64,000 nucleotides of DNA. Source: Clostridiaceae bacterium BL-3. Lineage in GTDB: Bacteria; Bacillota; Clostridia; Clostridiales; Clostridiaceae. Positions within the stretch are counted from its first letter, which is position 1. The number at the start of each line of letters is the position of its first letter. A program made the position numbers and the translations under genes. The stretch lies in the NCBI GenBank assembly GCA_902809985.1, contig CADDXC010000001.1:2356001-2420000 (forward strand), given 5' to 3'. This document shows, one piece after another, positions 54,405 to 64,000 of this stretch. The notes under the pieces were generated by a model that did no database searches, was not told the origin of the DNA, and saw only the letters and a list, made by a program, of their open reading frames with translations.

Positions 54405-55004
54405 TTAATCTTCAGGAATTAAATTAAGCATGGAATCTAGAGTATCCAAAATTTCTTCTCTTCCCTTCTTATTTAAAGCAGAAAAAGTCAATACTTCATC
54501 ATCTTTTTTCAACTCCAGAGTATCTTTTATAATTTTTAAATTATCGTATAATTTATTTTTAGAAATTTTATCAATTTTTGTAACTATAATAACAGTTTTA
54601 TATTTATAATGCTTAATCCACTTATACATAGTTATGTCATCTGCCGTTGGTTTATGCCTGCAATCCAATATAAGAACTATTGCTTTAAGTTGTTTTCTAT
54701 CCTGCAGATATTTTTCTATTATTTTTCCCCATCCCTGTATTTCCCTTTTCGAAGCTTTCGCATATCCGTAACCTGGCAAATCTACAAAATAGAACATATC
54801 ATTTATTAAAAAGAAATTGATCAGCCTGGTTTTACCTGGAGTACTACTTACTTTAACTAATTTTTTTCTATTTACAAGTGCATTTATAAGGGAGGACTTT
54901 CCTACATTGGATCTTCCAACAAAAGCTATTTCCTCCCTGTTGTCTTTGGGATATTGACTTGAATCTACTGCTGAAATTAAAAATTCTGATTGTTTTATTT
55001 TCAT
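54405..55004 (-). CDS. engB: Ribosome biogenesis GTP-binding protein YsxC/EngB
   Basis: 199-residue GTPase needed for large-subunit assembly. G1 is GRSNVGKSS (about 30-38), the G2 region has [11 protein letters not shown]3 is DLPGYG, G4 is TKID and G5 is SAL. Length and motifs match YsxC. It starts 13 bases after lon stops and is probably co-transcribed with it, a frequent pairing in Bacillota. Confidence 0.95.
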   Translation of the reverse strand: MKIKQSEFLISAVDSSQYPKDNREEIAFVGRSNVGKSSLINALVNRKKLVKVSSTPGKTRLINFFLINDMFYFVDLPGYGYAKASKREIQGWGKIIEKYLQDRKQLKAIVLILDCRHKPTADDITMYKWIKHYKYKTVIIVTKIDKISKNKLYDNLKIIKDTLELKKDDEVLTFSALNKKGREEILDTLDSMLNLIPED

Positions 55005-55017
55005 AAATAAATACCAC

Positions 55018-57339
55018 CTAATCTCTGGTTAAAAGCGAATTTTTCAATACTACATCTATGTTGTCTGCCAATATATATTTCATCTTGTTTTTAACTGTAT
55101 TGGGAATTTTCAATAGATCATTTTTATTTTTTTCAGGAATTATAACCGTATCTATACCAGCCCTATATGCTGCAAGGCTTTTTTCTTTCAATCCTCCTAT
55201 AGGAAGAACTCTTCCTGTCAAAGTTATTTCCCCTGTCATGGCCACATTGTGCTTTATTTTTCTTTTACTTAAAGCAGATATCATAGCAGTAACCATAGTC
55301 ACACCTGCCGAAGGACCATCTTTTGGTACTGCACCTTCCGGAACATGTATATGTAAATCATAATTTTTGTAAAAGTCACTTTCAATTCCATACTTATGTG
55401 AATTGGCCCTTATATAACTGTAACCAGCTTTAGCCGATTCCTTCATAACATCTCCCAGTTGACCCGTAAGCTGCAATTTGCCACTTCCAGGCATAACAGT
55501 AGCCTCTATAGGAAGAGTATCTCCTCCATATCCGGTCCATGCCATTCCCATGACTACTCCAACCTTATCTTCTTCATTTGCCTTATCATAGGTAAATATT
55601 TCAGAACCAAGGTAGTATTTAACCTTAGTTACGGTTATACTTATGGACTTTTTACCTTTTTCCATCATTTCTGATATAGCTTTTCTTATAAGGGATGCAA
55701 CTCTTCTTTCCAGGCTTCTGACCCCAGATTCCCTAGTATAATTATCTATCAACTTATATATGGAAGAATCTGAGAAAGCAATCTCATTATTTTTAACTCC
55801 GTTTTCTTTCAATTCTTTAGGTACCAGGTATTTTTTACATATATTAAACTTTTCCTCAGAAGTATACCCAGATACTTCTATTACCTCCATTCTGTCAAAA
55901 AGGGGCCTTGGAACAGTTTCAAGGGTATTCGCAGTAGTTATGAACATCACATTGGACAGATCAAAATCCAGTTCAAGGTAATGATCCCTGAAGGTACTGT
56001 TTTGCTCGCTGTCTAATACCTCTAGAAGTGCATCTGCTGGATCTCCTCTGAAATCGCTGCTCATTTTATCTATTTCATCCAGTAAAAACAGTGGATTTTT
56101 TGATTTTGCCTGTCTCATGCCATATATTATTCTTCCTGGAATAGCTCCTACATAAGTTTTTCTATGTCCTCTGATCTCTGCCTCATCCTTCACTCCCCCC
56201 AATGACATTCTCACAAAATTTCTGTTTAAAGCATGGGCTATAGACTTTGCAATAGAAGTCTTCCCTACACCTGGAGGTCCTACAAGACAAAGTATTGGTC
56301 CTTTAAGAGACTTGTTCATTTTTTTAACTGCCAGATACTCAATTATCCTATTTTTAACATCTTTTAATCCATAGTGATCCTTTTCAAGTATTTCTCTGGC
56401 TAATTTTATATTTAAATTATCTTTAGTCTCAATATTCCATGGAAGACTCAATATCCAGTCCAGATAAGTTCTTATTACTCCTCCTTCTGAAGAATAAGAA
56501 CCTGTATTTTTAAGTCTATCCAACTCATATAACGCCTTATCTTTAACACCTTTAGGCAATTTAGCTCTAGTTATCTTATTCTTATACCTCTTTATTTCTC
56601 TTTTGTCTTCATCTTCTTCCCCTAGTTCCTCCTGTATAGCTTTTAACTGTTCTTTCAGATAATATTCCTTTTGAACTTTATCTATTTTGTTTCTTACCTT
56701 AGCGCCTATTTTCCTTTCCAACTTCAAAATTTCTATTTCATTTACCAATATGGAAAGCAATTTTTCAAGTCTTTTTCCCACATCATAGCATTCAAGAAGT
56801 TCCTGCTTTTTTTCCTGTTTTAACATCAGATAGGAACTCACAGTATCAGCTAATCTTCCAGGACTGTTTAACTCTTCCAATGTTATTATAGTTTCTACCG
56901 GTATATTTCCAGATAACTTTATATATTCATTAAAATTTTTTTCTATAGCTCGCACAAGGGCTTCATAATTTTTATCCTCGCTATAATTTTTATCCTCTAT
57001 TACTTCAACTTGAACTTTAAAAAATGGATCTTCACTGATATATTTTCTAAGCACTGCTCTGGATTCACCCTCTACAAGTACTCTCACTGTATCTCCAGGC
57101 AATTTCAATATCTGCTTTATATTACAAATTGTACCTGTTCTAAATATATCTTCTTCTCCAGGTTCTTCAGTTTTTACATCCTTCTGTGCAGTCAAAAATA
57201 TTCTCTGCTCTGTAAGCATGGCATCTTCAAGTGCAAGTATTGATTTTTCCCTACCTACATCAAAATGCAGAACCATATACGGAAATATAGTAATACCTCT
57301 CAACGGAATTAGAGGAAGATCTCTTAAATTTTTATCCAT
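55018..57339 (-). CDS. lon: ATP-dependent protease Lon (LonA)
   Basis: 773-residue LonA. The N-terminal substrate-binding domain (about 8-205) is followed by a coiled-coil region, then AAA+ with Walker [10 protein letters not shown] (about 350), Walker B in [11 protein letters not shown], and the protease domain with KDGPSAGVT carrying the catalytic Ser. The catalytic Lys lies in the [10 protein letters not shown] segment. It degrades misfolded and regulatory proteins in the cytoplasm. A separate promoter and the clpX terminator lie upstream, so it is transcribed apart from tig-clpP-clpX. Confidence 0.97.
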   Translation of the reverse strand: MDKNLRDLPLIPLRGITIFPYMVLHFDVGREKSILALEDAMLTEQRIFLTAQKDVKTEEPGEEDIFRTGTICNIKQILKLPGDTVRVLVEGESRAVLRKYISEDPFFKVQVEVIEDKNYSEDKNYEALVRAIEKNFNEYIKLSGNIPVETIITLEELNSPGRLADTVSSYLMLKQEKKQELLECYDVGKRLEKLLSILVNEIEILKLERKIGAKVRNKIDKVQKEYYLKEQLKAIQEELGEEDEDKREIKRYKNKITRAKLPKGVKDKALYELDRLKNTGSYSSEGGVIRTYLDWILSLPWNIETKDNLNIKLAREILEKDHYGLKDVKNRIIEYLAVKKMNKSLKGPILCLVGPPGVGKTSIAKSIAHALNRNFVRMSLGGVKDEAEIRGHRKTYVGAIPGRIIYGMRQAKSKNPLFLLDEIDKMSSDFRGDPADALLEVLDSEQNSTFRDHYLELDFDLSNVMFITTANTLETVPRPLFDRMEVIEVSGYTSEEKFNICKKYLVPKELKENGVKNNEIAFSDSSIYKLIDNYTRESGVRSLERRVASLIRKAISEMMEKGKKSISITVTKVKYYLGSEIFTYDKANEEDKVGVVMGMAWTGYGGDTLPIEATVMPGSGKLQLTGQLGDVMKESAKAGYSYIRANSHKYGIESDFYKNYDLHIHVPEGAVPKDGPSAGVTMVTAMISALSKRKIKHNVAMTGEITLTGRVLPIGGLKEKSLAAYRAGIDTVIIPEKNKNDLLKIPNTVKNKMKYILADNIDVVLKNSLLTRD

Positions 57340-57409
57340 ATCTCTCTCCTCCTTTTAAAAGATTTTATAGTACAATAACATTTTCTGCTAACAAACAACA
57401 GATTAATTT

Positions 57410-57438
57410 ATTATAACTATAAAATATATTTTTTTCAA
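57410..57438 (-). promoter_or_regulatory. Promoter of lon-engB
   Basis: TTGAAA (57438-57433) and TATAAT (57415-57410) are 17 bases apart on the minus strand, 70 bases before lon. No clear CtsR or HrcA box is seen. Confidence 0.65.
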
Positions 57439-57502
57439 TTACCCTGTACTTTATCCACAATCATTTTATTGAATTAAACATAGATAACCTAAACTTTACC
57501 TA

Positions 57503-57532
57503 AAAAAGAGTACCGGAATCAGTACTCTTTTT
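57503..57532 (-). terminator. clpX terminator
   Basis: AAAAAGAGTAC and GTACTCTTTTT pair around an 8-base loop directly after clpX. Confidence 0.85.
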
Positions 57533-57541
57533 GATATGAAG

Positions 57542-58831
57542 CTATGCAGTTTCAGGACCTTTTCGCGTTCTGGATTTTTTTAATTTAATAGGAGTTCTCT
57601 TCCCATTTTCAGCATTTATAACCTTTGGTTTTCCCTTTAACACTGCATTTTTATCTATTATTACCTTACATATTTCCTCTCTCGAGGGAATATCAAACAT
57701 TATGTCTTTCATAGTTTCTTCTATAATAGCTCTAAGTCCTCTTGCTCCTGTGTTTCTCTCTAATGCCTCTTCCGCTATCGCATCCAATGCCCCATCTTCA
57801 AATTCCAGTTCTACATCATCAAATTCAAAGAGTTTTTTATATTGTTTAACAAGTGCATTTTTGGGTTCCTTCAAAATACTTATCAATGCATTTTTATCAA
57901 GCGCATCTAAAGTTACTATAATTGGAATTCTTCCTACAAACTCCGGTATAAGACCATACTTCAAGAGATCTCCTGGCATTATCTCCTTTAGAAGCTTTCC
58001 TACGTCCTTTTCCTTTTTAGATTGTATATTTGCACCAAAACCAAGAGTACTCATTCTAGTCCTTCTCTCTATTATACTATCTATACCGTCAAAAGCTCCA
58101 CCGCATATAAATAATATATTAGTGGTATTGATCTGAATAAATTCCTGATGAGGATGTTTTCTTCCCCCCTGAGGTGGCACTGAAGCTACAGTACCTTCCA
58201 GTATCTTTAAAAGTGCCTGCTGTACACCTTCTCCCGACACATCCCTAGTTATAGATGGATTTTCTGATTTCCTAGCTATCTTGTCTATTTCATCTATATA
58301 AACTATTCCGCGTTCAGCTCTTTCTATATCATAATCAGCATTCTGTATAAGTTTTAACAATATATTTTCTACATCTTCACCCACATAGCCAGCTTCTGTA
58401 AGCGTAGTAGCATCTGCAATAGCAAAAGGTACATTCAGAAATCTTGCCAGAGTCTGAGCTAAAAGTGTTTTACCAGATCCTGTAGGTCCAAGTAAAAGTA
58501 TATTACTTTTCTGTAGTTCTATATCATCACTTTCCTTATTAGAATTTATCCTTTTATAATGATTATATACTGCCACTGCTAGTGACTTCTTTGCATCTTC
58601 CTGACCTATCACATATTGATCAAGATAATTTTTTATTTCTATAGGCTTTGGAATTGAAGTCATGTCTATCTGTACATCTTCCTCAAATTCATCACTTATT
58701 ATCTCAGAACAAAGCTCTATACATTCATCACAGATGTATACACCAGGTCCTGCAATTAATCTTCTAACTTGATCTTGTGTCTTACCGCAGAATGAGCACT
58801 TAAGTTGCTTTTTTTCATCATTTTTTGCCAT
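57542..58831 (-). CDS. clpX: ATP-dependent Clp protease ATPase subunit ClpX
   Basis: 429 residues. ClpX unfolds proteins and feeds them to ClpP. The N-terminal zinc domain has Cys12, Cys15, Cys34 and Cys37. AAA+ motifs follow: GPTGSGKT (Walker A, about 115), a Walker B in IVYIDEIDK, the [18 protein letters not shown] stretch, sensor 2 GARGLR, and the LGF-type ClpP-contact loop ([10 protein letters not shown] in other species). Length is normal. It follows clpP by 19 bases. Confidence 0.97.
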   Translation of the reverse strand: MAKNDEKKQLKCSFCGKTQDQVRRLIAGPGVYICDECIELCSEIISDEFEEDVQIDMTSIPKPIEIKNYLDQYVIGQEDAKKSLAVAVYNHYKRINSNKESDDIELQKSNILLLGPTGSGKTLLAQTLARFLNVPFAIADATTLTEAGYVGEDVENILLKLIQNADYDIERAERGIVYIDEIDKIARKSENPSITRDVSGEGVQQALLKILEGTVASVPPQGGRKHPHQEFIQINTTNILFICGGAFDGIDSIIERRTRMSTLGFGANIQSKKEKDVGKLLKEIMPGDLLKYGLIPEFVGRIPIIVTLDALDKNALISILKEPKNALVKQYKKLFEFDDVELEFEDGALDAIAEEALERNTGARGLRAIIEETMKDIMFDIPSREEICKVIIDKNAVLKGKPKVINAENGKRTPIKLKKSRTRKGPETA

Positions 58832-58850
58832 TTCTACACCTCACTAAAGG

Positions 58851-59435
58851 TTATTTCTTTTTTGTAATAACTTCATCTATTAAACCATAATTTTTGGCTT
58901 CTTCTGCCGACATAAAGTTATCTCTCTCTGTATCACTTTCAACTTTTTCAAGAGGCTGACCTGTTTTCTCGCTTATTATAGTGTTTAGTTTTTTCTTTAT
59001 TTTTAGTATTCTATTTGCATGAATTCCTATATCAGTCGCCTGCCCTTGAAATCCACCAAGAGGTTGATGTATCATTATCTCTGCATTTGGAAGTGCAAAT
59101 CTTTTTCCCTTTGCACCAGCTGTAAGCAAAAATGCACCCATAGAAGCTGCCATTCCTATGCATATAGTGGACACATCTGACTTTATATACTGCATTGTAT
59201 CATAAATTGCCATTCCAGAGGTTATAGATCCTCCTGGGCTATTTATGTAAAGATATATGTCTTTATCTGGATCTTCAGCTTCCAAAAACAGCAATTGTGC
59301 TACCACAAGGCTAGCCGTTACATCATTTACTTCCTCACTTAACATTACTATCCTATCCTTTAAAAGTCTAGAATAAATATCATAGGATCTTTCTCCTCTA
59401 TTTGTCTGTTCTACAACTACTGGTACTAAACTCAT
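58851..59435 (-). CDS. clpP: ATP-dependent Clp protease proteolytic subunit ClpP
   Basis: 194-residue serine peptidase forming a two-ring 14-mer. The catalytic triad is Ser98 (GMAASMGA), His123 ([10 protein letters not shown]) and Asp172 (SDTERDNFM). The N-terminus is the usual [21 protein letters not shown]. An AGGAGGAGAGATTT-like site precedes the ATG. It is the middle gene of tig-clpP-clpX. Confidence 0.97.
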   Translation of the reverse strand: MSLVPVVVEQTNRGERSYDIYSRLLKDRIVMLSEEVNDVTASLVVAQLLFLEAEDPDKDIYLYINSPGGSITSGMAIYDTMQYIKSDVSTICIGMAASMGAFLLTAGAKGKRFALPNAEIMIHQPLGGFQGQATDIGIHANRILKIKKKLNTIISEKTGQPLEKVESDTERDNFMSAEEAKNYGLIDEVITKKK

Positions 59436-59488
59436 AAATCTCTCCTCCTTTATACTATATCTTAAATTAGTATATATTAAAAAATAAT

Positions 59489-60787
59489 TTATATCGCCTT
59501 ACTACTATCCACCAACATATTTACTACCTTGCCATTCATTACATCTGTTTTCAAATATTCTTTCTGGCTATCGAGAATAAGCTTTGACATCTTTTGAATC
59601 TTATCCTCTTCTTTGCTGCCATACTGTTTAGCCATATCCTTTGCTCTCTCTAAAAGTTCCTCATCTTCCACTTTTATATCTTCCACTTTAGCTATTTCTC
59701 CAACAACTAAATCCGTTTTAACTCTCTTTTCTGCTGTTTCTTTCATATAATTTCTAACTTTTTCTTCTGTATTATTTGTATATTGATAATAAGTTTTAAG
59801 ATCTAACCCCTGGTATTTCAATTTCATCTCTAAATCCTTAAGCATATTATCAACTTCTTTTTTAATCATAACTTCTGGTATATTCACTTCTGCATTTGAA
59901 CAAACCGCATCTAAAACTGCTTCCTCAAATTCCCTGTCAGCTTTTAATTGATTTGCCTCCTGTTTCTTACTTCTTATGTCAGCCTTAACTTCCTCCAAGG
60001 TATCAAATTCAGATATTTCCTTCGCAAATTCATCATCTAGCTCCGGTAATTCCTTGATCTTTATTTCATTGACTGTAACTTTAAATACAGCTTCCTTTCC
60101 ATTTAAATCCTCTCTTCCATATTCTTCGGGGAACTTCACATGGACATCCTTGGAATCACCAGTCTTTAGTCCAATAAGTTGATCTTCAAAATTATCTATG
60201 AAAGTTCCTGAACCAATTTCTAATTTATAATTTTTTCCTTCTCCACCTTCAAATTCTTTGCCATCCACTGTTCCCTTAAAATCTATTACGGCTATATTTC
60301 CCTTTTCTACAACTCCATCTTCTTTTGTTTCTATTCTAGCATTTTTCTGCTGCATTGTCTCTAATTCTTTTTCCACATCTTCCTCTGTCACTTCATATGT
60401 ATTCTTTTTCACTTCAAGACCTTTGTATTCTCCAAGTTTTACTTTTGGAAACACAGTTACAGTTGCCGTATATACAAAATCTTTATTATCACCTATCTGA
60501 ACTATATCAATTTGAGGATAATCCACAGGTTTTATGCTGTTTTCTTCCAGTGCCTTGGGATATGTATCATCACAGCAGAAATTTATAGCATCTTCATAAA
60601 AAACTCCTTCACCGTAATATTTCTTTATTATGTTCATTGGGGCCTTGCCCTTTCTAAAACCTGGTATATTAAACTTTTTGGCATTTTTCACAAATGCTTT
60701 TTTCATTGCTTCATTAAATTTTGAAGATTCTACAGTTATCTCTAATTTTACAACATTTTCTTCTATCGTTTCCTTCTTAACATTCAT
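59489..60787 (-). CDS. tig: Trigger factor
   Basis: 432-residue ribosome-associated chaperone with peptidyl-prolyl isomerase activity. The ribosome-binding signature is [21 protein letters not shown] in pieces (about 38-58). The FKBP-type PPIase domain is about 150-245 ([25 protein letters not shown]). The C-terminal chaperone arms follow. GGGAGGAATTTTGTA precedes the ATG. First gene of the tig-clpP-clpX order. The 220 bases upstream are AT-rich with a TATAAT near 60838-60843 on the minus strand, but no clear -35 box. Confidence 0.96.
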   Translation of the reverse strand: MNVKKETIEENVVKLEITVESSKFNEAMKKAFVKNAKKFNIPGFRKGKAPMNIIKKYYGEGVFYEDAINFCCDDTYPKALEENSIKPVDYPQIDIVQIGDNKDFVYTATVTVFPKVKLGEYKGLEVKKNTYEVTEEDVEKELETMQQKNARIETKEDGVVEKGNIAVIDFKGTVDGKEFEGGEGKNYKLEIGSGTFIDNFEDQLIGLKTGDSKDVHVKFPEEYGREDLNGKEAVFKVTVNEIKIKELPELDDEFAKEISEFDTLEEVKADIRSKKQEANQLKADREFEEAVLDAVCSNAEVNIPEVMIKKEVDNMLKDLEMKLKYQGLDLKTYYQYTNNTEEKVRNYMKETAEKRVKTDLVVGEIAKVEDIKVEDEELLERAKDMAKQYGSKEEDKIQKMSKLILDSQKEYLKTDVMNGKVVNMLVDSSKAI

Positions 60788-61007
60788 TACAAAATTCCTC
60801 CCACTAATTACTCTGTATGCTTATATCAACTATGCTATTATATCATATATCCATTCACATTTATATATTATACTTTCCACTTTTACTCATTGACCATAAT
60901 TTAATTTCAATATTAAGAATAAATTATTAATTTGTACCTTTATATTATATATTTTACCACTAAAATTATAATATTCGTATTATAATTTCATATTAAGCAA
61001 ACAAATT

Positions 61008-61805
61008 TCATAGTTTTTGACTGCAAATAATATTCCAGATATAGTTTTGGGACTCTTTCAGCTGACAATAATCTTTATAATTATCACTATATACTTCAAT
61101 TATACCCACTTTATTATATCCTATTTCCTTTAACTTACAAAGTATTTTTTTATAATCCACATCTCCTTTTCCCGGAAGAAGGCAGGAATTTTTATCGTCT
61201 CTGTCATTTAGATGAAGATTTTCCATAGCACTTCCCATGACGTCTATATATTCTTCAGGTGTCCTGCCCGCTCTATAAGCCTGTTTTATATCCAGAGTAA
61301 AATATATGGGATTACTGCATTTTTCCTTAAGCTCATACAAAAAATCAGTATTGCTGGATAAACACCAGAAAACATTCTCCTGGCATAATTTTATACCCTG
61401 TTTTCCTGCTGCGTATGTCAACTTATTATAAATGTCAAAAATAAAACTGCTGTGAACCTCTTGTAATTTTCTATACTTCATACCGTGAAAAGTATAGCAT
61501 TTAGCTCCCAGCAATTTTGCTAATTTACAAACTTTTTCAAATTTTAAAAAAGCATCATCCCTTCTTCTTTTATACTCATCAAATAAATAGGGTTCAAAAG
61601 AAGAAGAAAATGCATGAACTGAATTGATAACAAAATCATTTTTTAACTTTTGTTCCAAAAGCAACTTTCCAAAACTTTCTTCATACTCACTATCGCTGTT
61701 TAAAAATATCTCTCCCAATTTAAATCCTAAATTTCTCATTATAGTTATACTGTCTTCCGTATTTACATATGGATAAAAACTGGCAGATGACAATCCTATA
61801 TCCAT
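61008..61805 (-). CDS. Sugar phosphate isomerase/epimerase-like TIM barrel
   Basis: 265 residues of the xylose-isomerase-like TIM barrel superfamily (AP endonuclease 2 family). Metal-ligand-type residues are seen in CYTFHGMKYRK (about 103), GIKLCQENVFWCL (Glu about 143), YFTLDIKQAYRAG (Asp), MENLHLNDRDDK (His) and VGIIEVYSD (Glu). Such enzymes isomerise sugars, open inositol-type rings or repair DNA; the substrate cannot be told. AGGAGGTATT precedes the ATG. It follows the unknown membrane-anchored gene by 80 bases on the same strand. Confidence 0.8.
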   Translation of the reverse strand: MDIGLSSASFYPYVNTEDSITIMRNLGFKLGEIFLNSDSEYEESFGKLLLEQKLKNDFVINSVHAFSSSFEPYLFDEYKRRRDDAFLKFEKVCKLAKLLGAKCYTFHGMKYRKLQEVHSSFIFDIYNKLTYAAGKQGIKLCQENVFWCLSSNTDFLYELKEKCSNPIYFTLDIKQAYRAGRTPEEYIDVMGSAMENLHLNDRDDKNSCLLPGKGDVDYKKILCKLKEIGYNKVGIIEVYSDNYKDYCQLKESQNYIWNIICSQKL

Positions 61806-61885
61806 AATACCTCCTAAATTAACAAGCTAGTTATTATTGTCCACTGTACTACAAGAATACCCAGTCAGCAAGGTACATACCCCAC

Positions 61886-62665
61886 CTACTGGGTAACAGA
61901 ACCTGCTGCATTTACATAAACAGTTGCGCCATCTTCGATCACTGTAAGTCCCTTCTCGGTTAATCTCTGAAATTTTATATTTTCTCCCTGTATACCTTGA
62001 ACCATAATGTGACTTTTATTCTGTATATTCTCTATCCACACATATTTTGAGGTCTTACCTATCCATGGTAGTTGACTTATATATGCGATATTATTGTCGT
62101 CCAAAAATTTCGGTGATAAACACCATATATAAGATGGATTGCTGGATATTTGGGCATTTTTTTCTATCACACTGCCGTTAGTAGATACATATTTAGGATT
62201 TGTTATATCCTGTTTATTGCCATTTATATCTACTAGAAGTATACTTTGAGATTTGCTGTCAAATAGCACTATATTTTTAGCAGAGGGACTTATATCATAA
62301 TTTCCATTTCCAGGAGTGACACTTTTAAATTTTCTATCGCTGCCCTTACCTTCGTATGCCAAATTTACACTCTTGCCATCACTCAATTTTATTTTATAAT
62401 TTTCTTCTTTTTTTACTGATTTGGATTTCTGATCTGTCGAAGATACCTTTGCACCATGGCTACTGTCCTTTACCTGTTTATTTTCAGCAGAAATATTACT
62501 TTTTACTTTATTTGTTTCCTTTACTGCGGCTTTAAATGCCCCTCTTATATAAATTACAGCTAAAGCTATTATTAATAAACACGCTATCACAAGTATAATC
62601 AAATTTCTCTTGCGTCGTCGCATTTTCTTCTCATATTCTTTGCTAAAAATACTTGGCTTAACCAC
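61886..62665 (-). CDS. Unknown membrane-anchored protein, 259 residues
   Basis: I do not recognise this protein. A basic N-terminus (KKMRRRKRN) precedes a single membrane helix (about 22-43); a Lys/Ser-rich linker (about 50-95) leads to an extracytoplasmic domain with beta-strand patterns such as YDISPSAKNIVLFDSKSQSILLVDING and NIAYISQLPWIGKTSKYVWIENI. The latter recalls a WD/Tol-type propeller fragment. The topology suggests an outer-face protein. A weak AGGAGGAATTTTTG site precedes the ATG. Confidence 0.7.
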   Translation of the reverse strand: MVKPSIFSKEYEKKMRRRKRNLIILVIACLLIIALAVIYIRGAFKAAVKETNKVKSNISAENKQVKDSSHGAKVSSTDQKSKSVKKEENYKIKLSDGKSVNLAYEGKGSDRKFKSVTPGNGNYDISPSAKNIVLFDSKSQSILLVDINGNKQDITNPKYVSTNGSVIEKNAQISSNPSYIWCLSPKFLDDNNIAYISQLPWIGKTSKYVWIENIQNKSHIMVQGIQGENIKFQRLTEKGLTVIEDGATVYVNAAGSVTQ

Positions 62666-62847
62666 TCAAAAATTCCTCCTATACTCAGTATTAAAATTAT
62701 AAACTTAACCAATCATCATAGATAAAAAAACCATTCTAATTTTTTATCTATAATACATAAATACTCGTTATTTATTATAACTCAAAATCCTAAGAAATAG
62801 TACTAATTTTTTGTGAACCTTTCCAGATATATTTAATCTATTGCATC

Positions 62848-63007
62848 CACTTTATTTATCAAGTGATTCTTGGGTTCAGATGGAGTTTGCCTATAAGAAA
62901 TACTTTTCTCCAGCTGAACCTTAGCAGAACTTATCCAGGCGCGTAGCAGTGCTTATCTCCAACTTTAAGAAGTTGGGAGTATTAGCAATGTTAGCGTTCG
63001 GATAAAG
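62848..63007. other. Structured, GC-richer intergenic element of unknown class
   Basis: Three consecutive hairpins fill most of the 382-base gap between pyrE and the membrane-anchored gene. A: CACTT/AAGTG at 62848-62865. B: GGTTCAGATGGAG (62873-62885) with CTCCAGCTGAACC (62908-62920), 12 of 13 pairs. C: a long arm from CTTATCC (62930-62936) to GGATAAAG (63000-63007) enclosing CTCCAACTT/AAGTTGGGAG and a GC-rich internal loop. No coding frame covers it. It may be a non-coding RNA or a small non-autonomous mobile element (for example IS200/IS605-like ends). Remaining bases in the gap show nothing clear. Confidence 0.55.
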
Positions 63008-63047
63008 CTAAGCCCTACTTAATTTATTTAAATAGACTTAACTGAGC

Positions 63048-63632
63048 TTAAGAATTACTCGATTTAAACACTCTACTCCCGGGCTTCACATATTCCATTC
63101 CATCCTTACACATAGGACAATCTTCTACATCATAAGTGCTTATGTCTAACTTTACTGCACTATATACAGGATAGGGTATATCTATATCTTTTGCTCTCCT
63201 GTCAACTATACAGCATATACCTATAACCTTACCTCCCAAATTATCTACAACTCTGGCAACTTCCAGTGAAGACTTCCCCGTAGTCACCACATCTTCGGAA
63301 ATCAAGATCTTCTCTCCCGGATTTATCTCAAAACCTCTTCTTATAGTCATATCTCCATTTTGTCTTTCTGCAAATATCCCGGGTTTTCCAGTCTGTCTTG
63401 CAAGCTCATAGGAAACTATTATTCCACCCATTGCAGGCCCTACTATTTTGTCAAAATAGACACCCTTCAACTTTTGTACAACAACTGCCAATACTTTTTC
63501 CGCCCTATCCGGATATTGCAAAAGTTTAGCACACTGACAGTATCTATTGCTGTGCCTCCCTGAAGAAAGTAAAAAATGTCCCTCTAAAAGTGCCCCGGAT
63601 TCTTTCAAATTATCTATAACTAAATTGCTCAT
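63048..63632 (-). CDS. pyrE: Orotate phosphoribosyltransferase
   Basis: 194 residues. PyrE joins orotate to PRPP to make OMP in pyrimidine synthesis. The PRPP-binding motif is [14 protein letters not shown] (about 110-123); [11 protein letters not shown] lies near the N-terminus, and [17 protein letters not shown] near residue 60. AGGAGGAAAATT precedes the ATG. It is 10 bases downstream of pyrD, so the two are in one operon that continues beyond the window. Confidence 0.95.
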   Translation of the reverse strand: MSNLVIDNLKESGALLEGHFLLSSGRHSNRYCQCAKLLQYPDRAEKVLAVVVQKLKGVYFDKIVGPAMGGIIVSYELARQTGKPGIFAERQNGDMTIRRGFEINPGEKILISEDVVTTGKSSLEVARVVDNLGGKVIGICCIVDRRAKDIDIPYPVYSAVKLDISTYDVEDCPMCKDGMEYVKPGSRVFKSSNS

Positions 63633-63642
63633 AATTTTCCTC

Positions 63643-64000
63643 CTAGATTATTCCTCTTATTTCTTCTAAATCCTCTATTTTTTCCTCTGCCGCATATTTT
63701 TCAAGCCCCTCTATTATATCCAGACATATGTCAGGCTTAATGAAATTTGCAGTTCCAACTTGAATCGCACTGGCACCTGCCATGATAAATTCCACCGCAT
63801 CCTCCCAACTGCATATTCCACCTATCCCAACTACAGGAACATTTACTGCCTTTGAAACCTCATACACCATTCTAAGAGCTATGGGCTTTATTGCAGGTCC
63901 TGAAAGCCCAGCAGTAATATTATCAAATACCGCTTTCTTATTTCTTACATCTACAGCCATGGCCTTAAAGGTATTTACAAGAGATATACTGTCTGCCCCT
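63643..64000 (-). CDS. pyrD: Dihydroorotate dehydrogenase, C-terminal fragment
   Basis: The last 118 codons are present; the gene continues past the right edge. The translated end includes [18 protein letters not shown], then [17 protein letters not shown] and [30 protein letters not shown] in pieces, the FMN-phosphate-binding end of class 1 dihydroorotate dehydrogenases (PyrD of the PyrDK type). It oxidises dihydroorotate to orotate, one step before pyrE. Confidence 0.93.
   Translation of the reverse strand, partial: GADSISLVNTFKAMAVDVRNKKAVFDNITAGLSGPAIKPIALRMVYEVSKAVNVPVVGIGGICSWEDAVEFIMAGASAIQVGTANFIKPDICLDIIEGLEKYAAEEKIEDLEEIRGII

Noticed and set aside
57340-57541. Possible CtsR heat-shock operator before lon
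   Set aside because: No tandem GGTCAAA heptads are present in the intergenic region; only a sigma-A-type promoter and a terminator are seen.
1-64000. CRISPR arrays, tRNA and rRNA genes
   Set aside because: No regularly spaced repeats, no cloverleaf-like genes with a TTCGAATC-type arm, and no rRNA-like conserved stretches were noticed on reading both strands.

Overview
The window is low-GC, gene-dense DNA of a Gram-positive anaerobe, most likely Clostridium in the strict sense or a close relative. This rests on strong AGGAGG-type ribosome binding sites, TTG/GTG starts, a 1173-residue pyruvate:ferredoxin oxidoreductase, SAM-I and T-box leaders, a PdaB-like deacetylase, the tig-clpP-clpX-lon-engB order, and several clostridial families of unknown function. 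The species cannot be fixed from the sequence. Most genes lie on the minus strand. No rRNA, tRNA or CRISPR array was found.

Layout. 1-2.2 kb: an amino-acid ABC importer (binding protein and the start of its permease) behind a SAM-I riboswitch, then a two-OB-fold SSB-like protein. 2.3-7.5 kb: an unknown protein, a polysaccharide deacetylase, a complete ISLre2-type insertion sequence, a DUF4364 protein, a YVTN beta-propeller and a TSCPD protein. 7.5-11.9 kb: valS (behind a T-box) and folC. 12-19.7 kb: a truncated QueG-like gene, an NMT1-type ABC importer split over two divergent units, and a giant protein of 1431 residues with two BadF/HgdC activase domains. 19.8-28.8 kb: TPR protein, transglutaminase-like membrane protein, recX, M16 peptidase, DEAD-box helicase, flavin reductase, a YbaK-family deacylase downstream of a second SAM-I riboswitch, greA, and a YitT transporter with an attenuator-like leader.

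28.8-39.1 kb is the most system-like part. An eight-gene minus-strand operon holds two DUF917 proteins, a complete Dpp-type ABC importer and a protein resembling M29 peptidases and 2,5-dihydroxypyridine dioxygenases. A PucR-family regulator is transcribed divergently from it. This looks like a self-contained import and catabolism module for a small nitrogenous or heterocyclic compound whose identity is not evident. Next come a divergent short cis-prenyltransferase, a 53-residue DUF3787-like protein, PFOR, a cation efflux protein with metal-box-like dyads, and two tandem DUF1858 proteins.

45.7-64 kb: apbE, cobU-cobS-cobC (cobalamin nucleotide loop), a PerR/Fur regulator, a sugar-type binding lipoprotein, an FG-GAP protein, an HTH-WYL regulator, a CPBP membrane protease, engB-lon-clpX-clpP-tig (protein quality control), a xylose-isomerase-like TIM barrel, an unknown membrane-anchored protein, an unassigned structured intergenic element, and pyrE-pyrD. 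Part of the window is housekeeping; the accessory interest lies in the DUF917 operon, the giant activase with its importer, and several unassigned leader or intergenic RNA structures.
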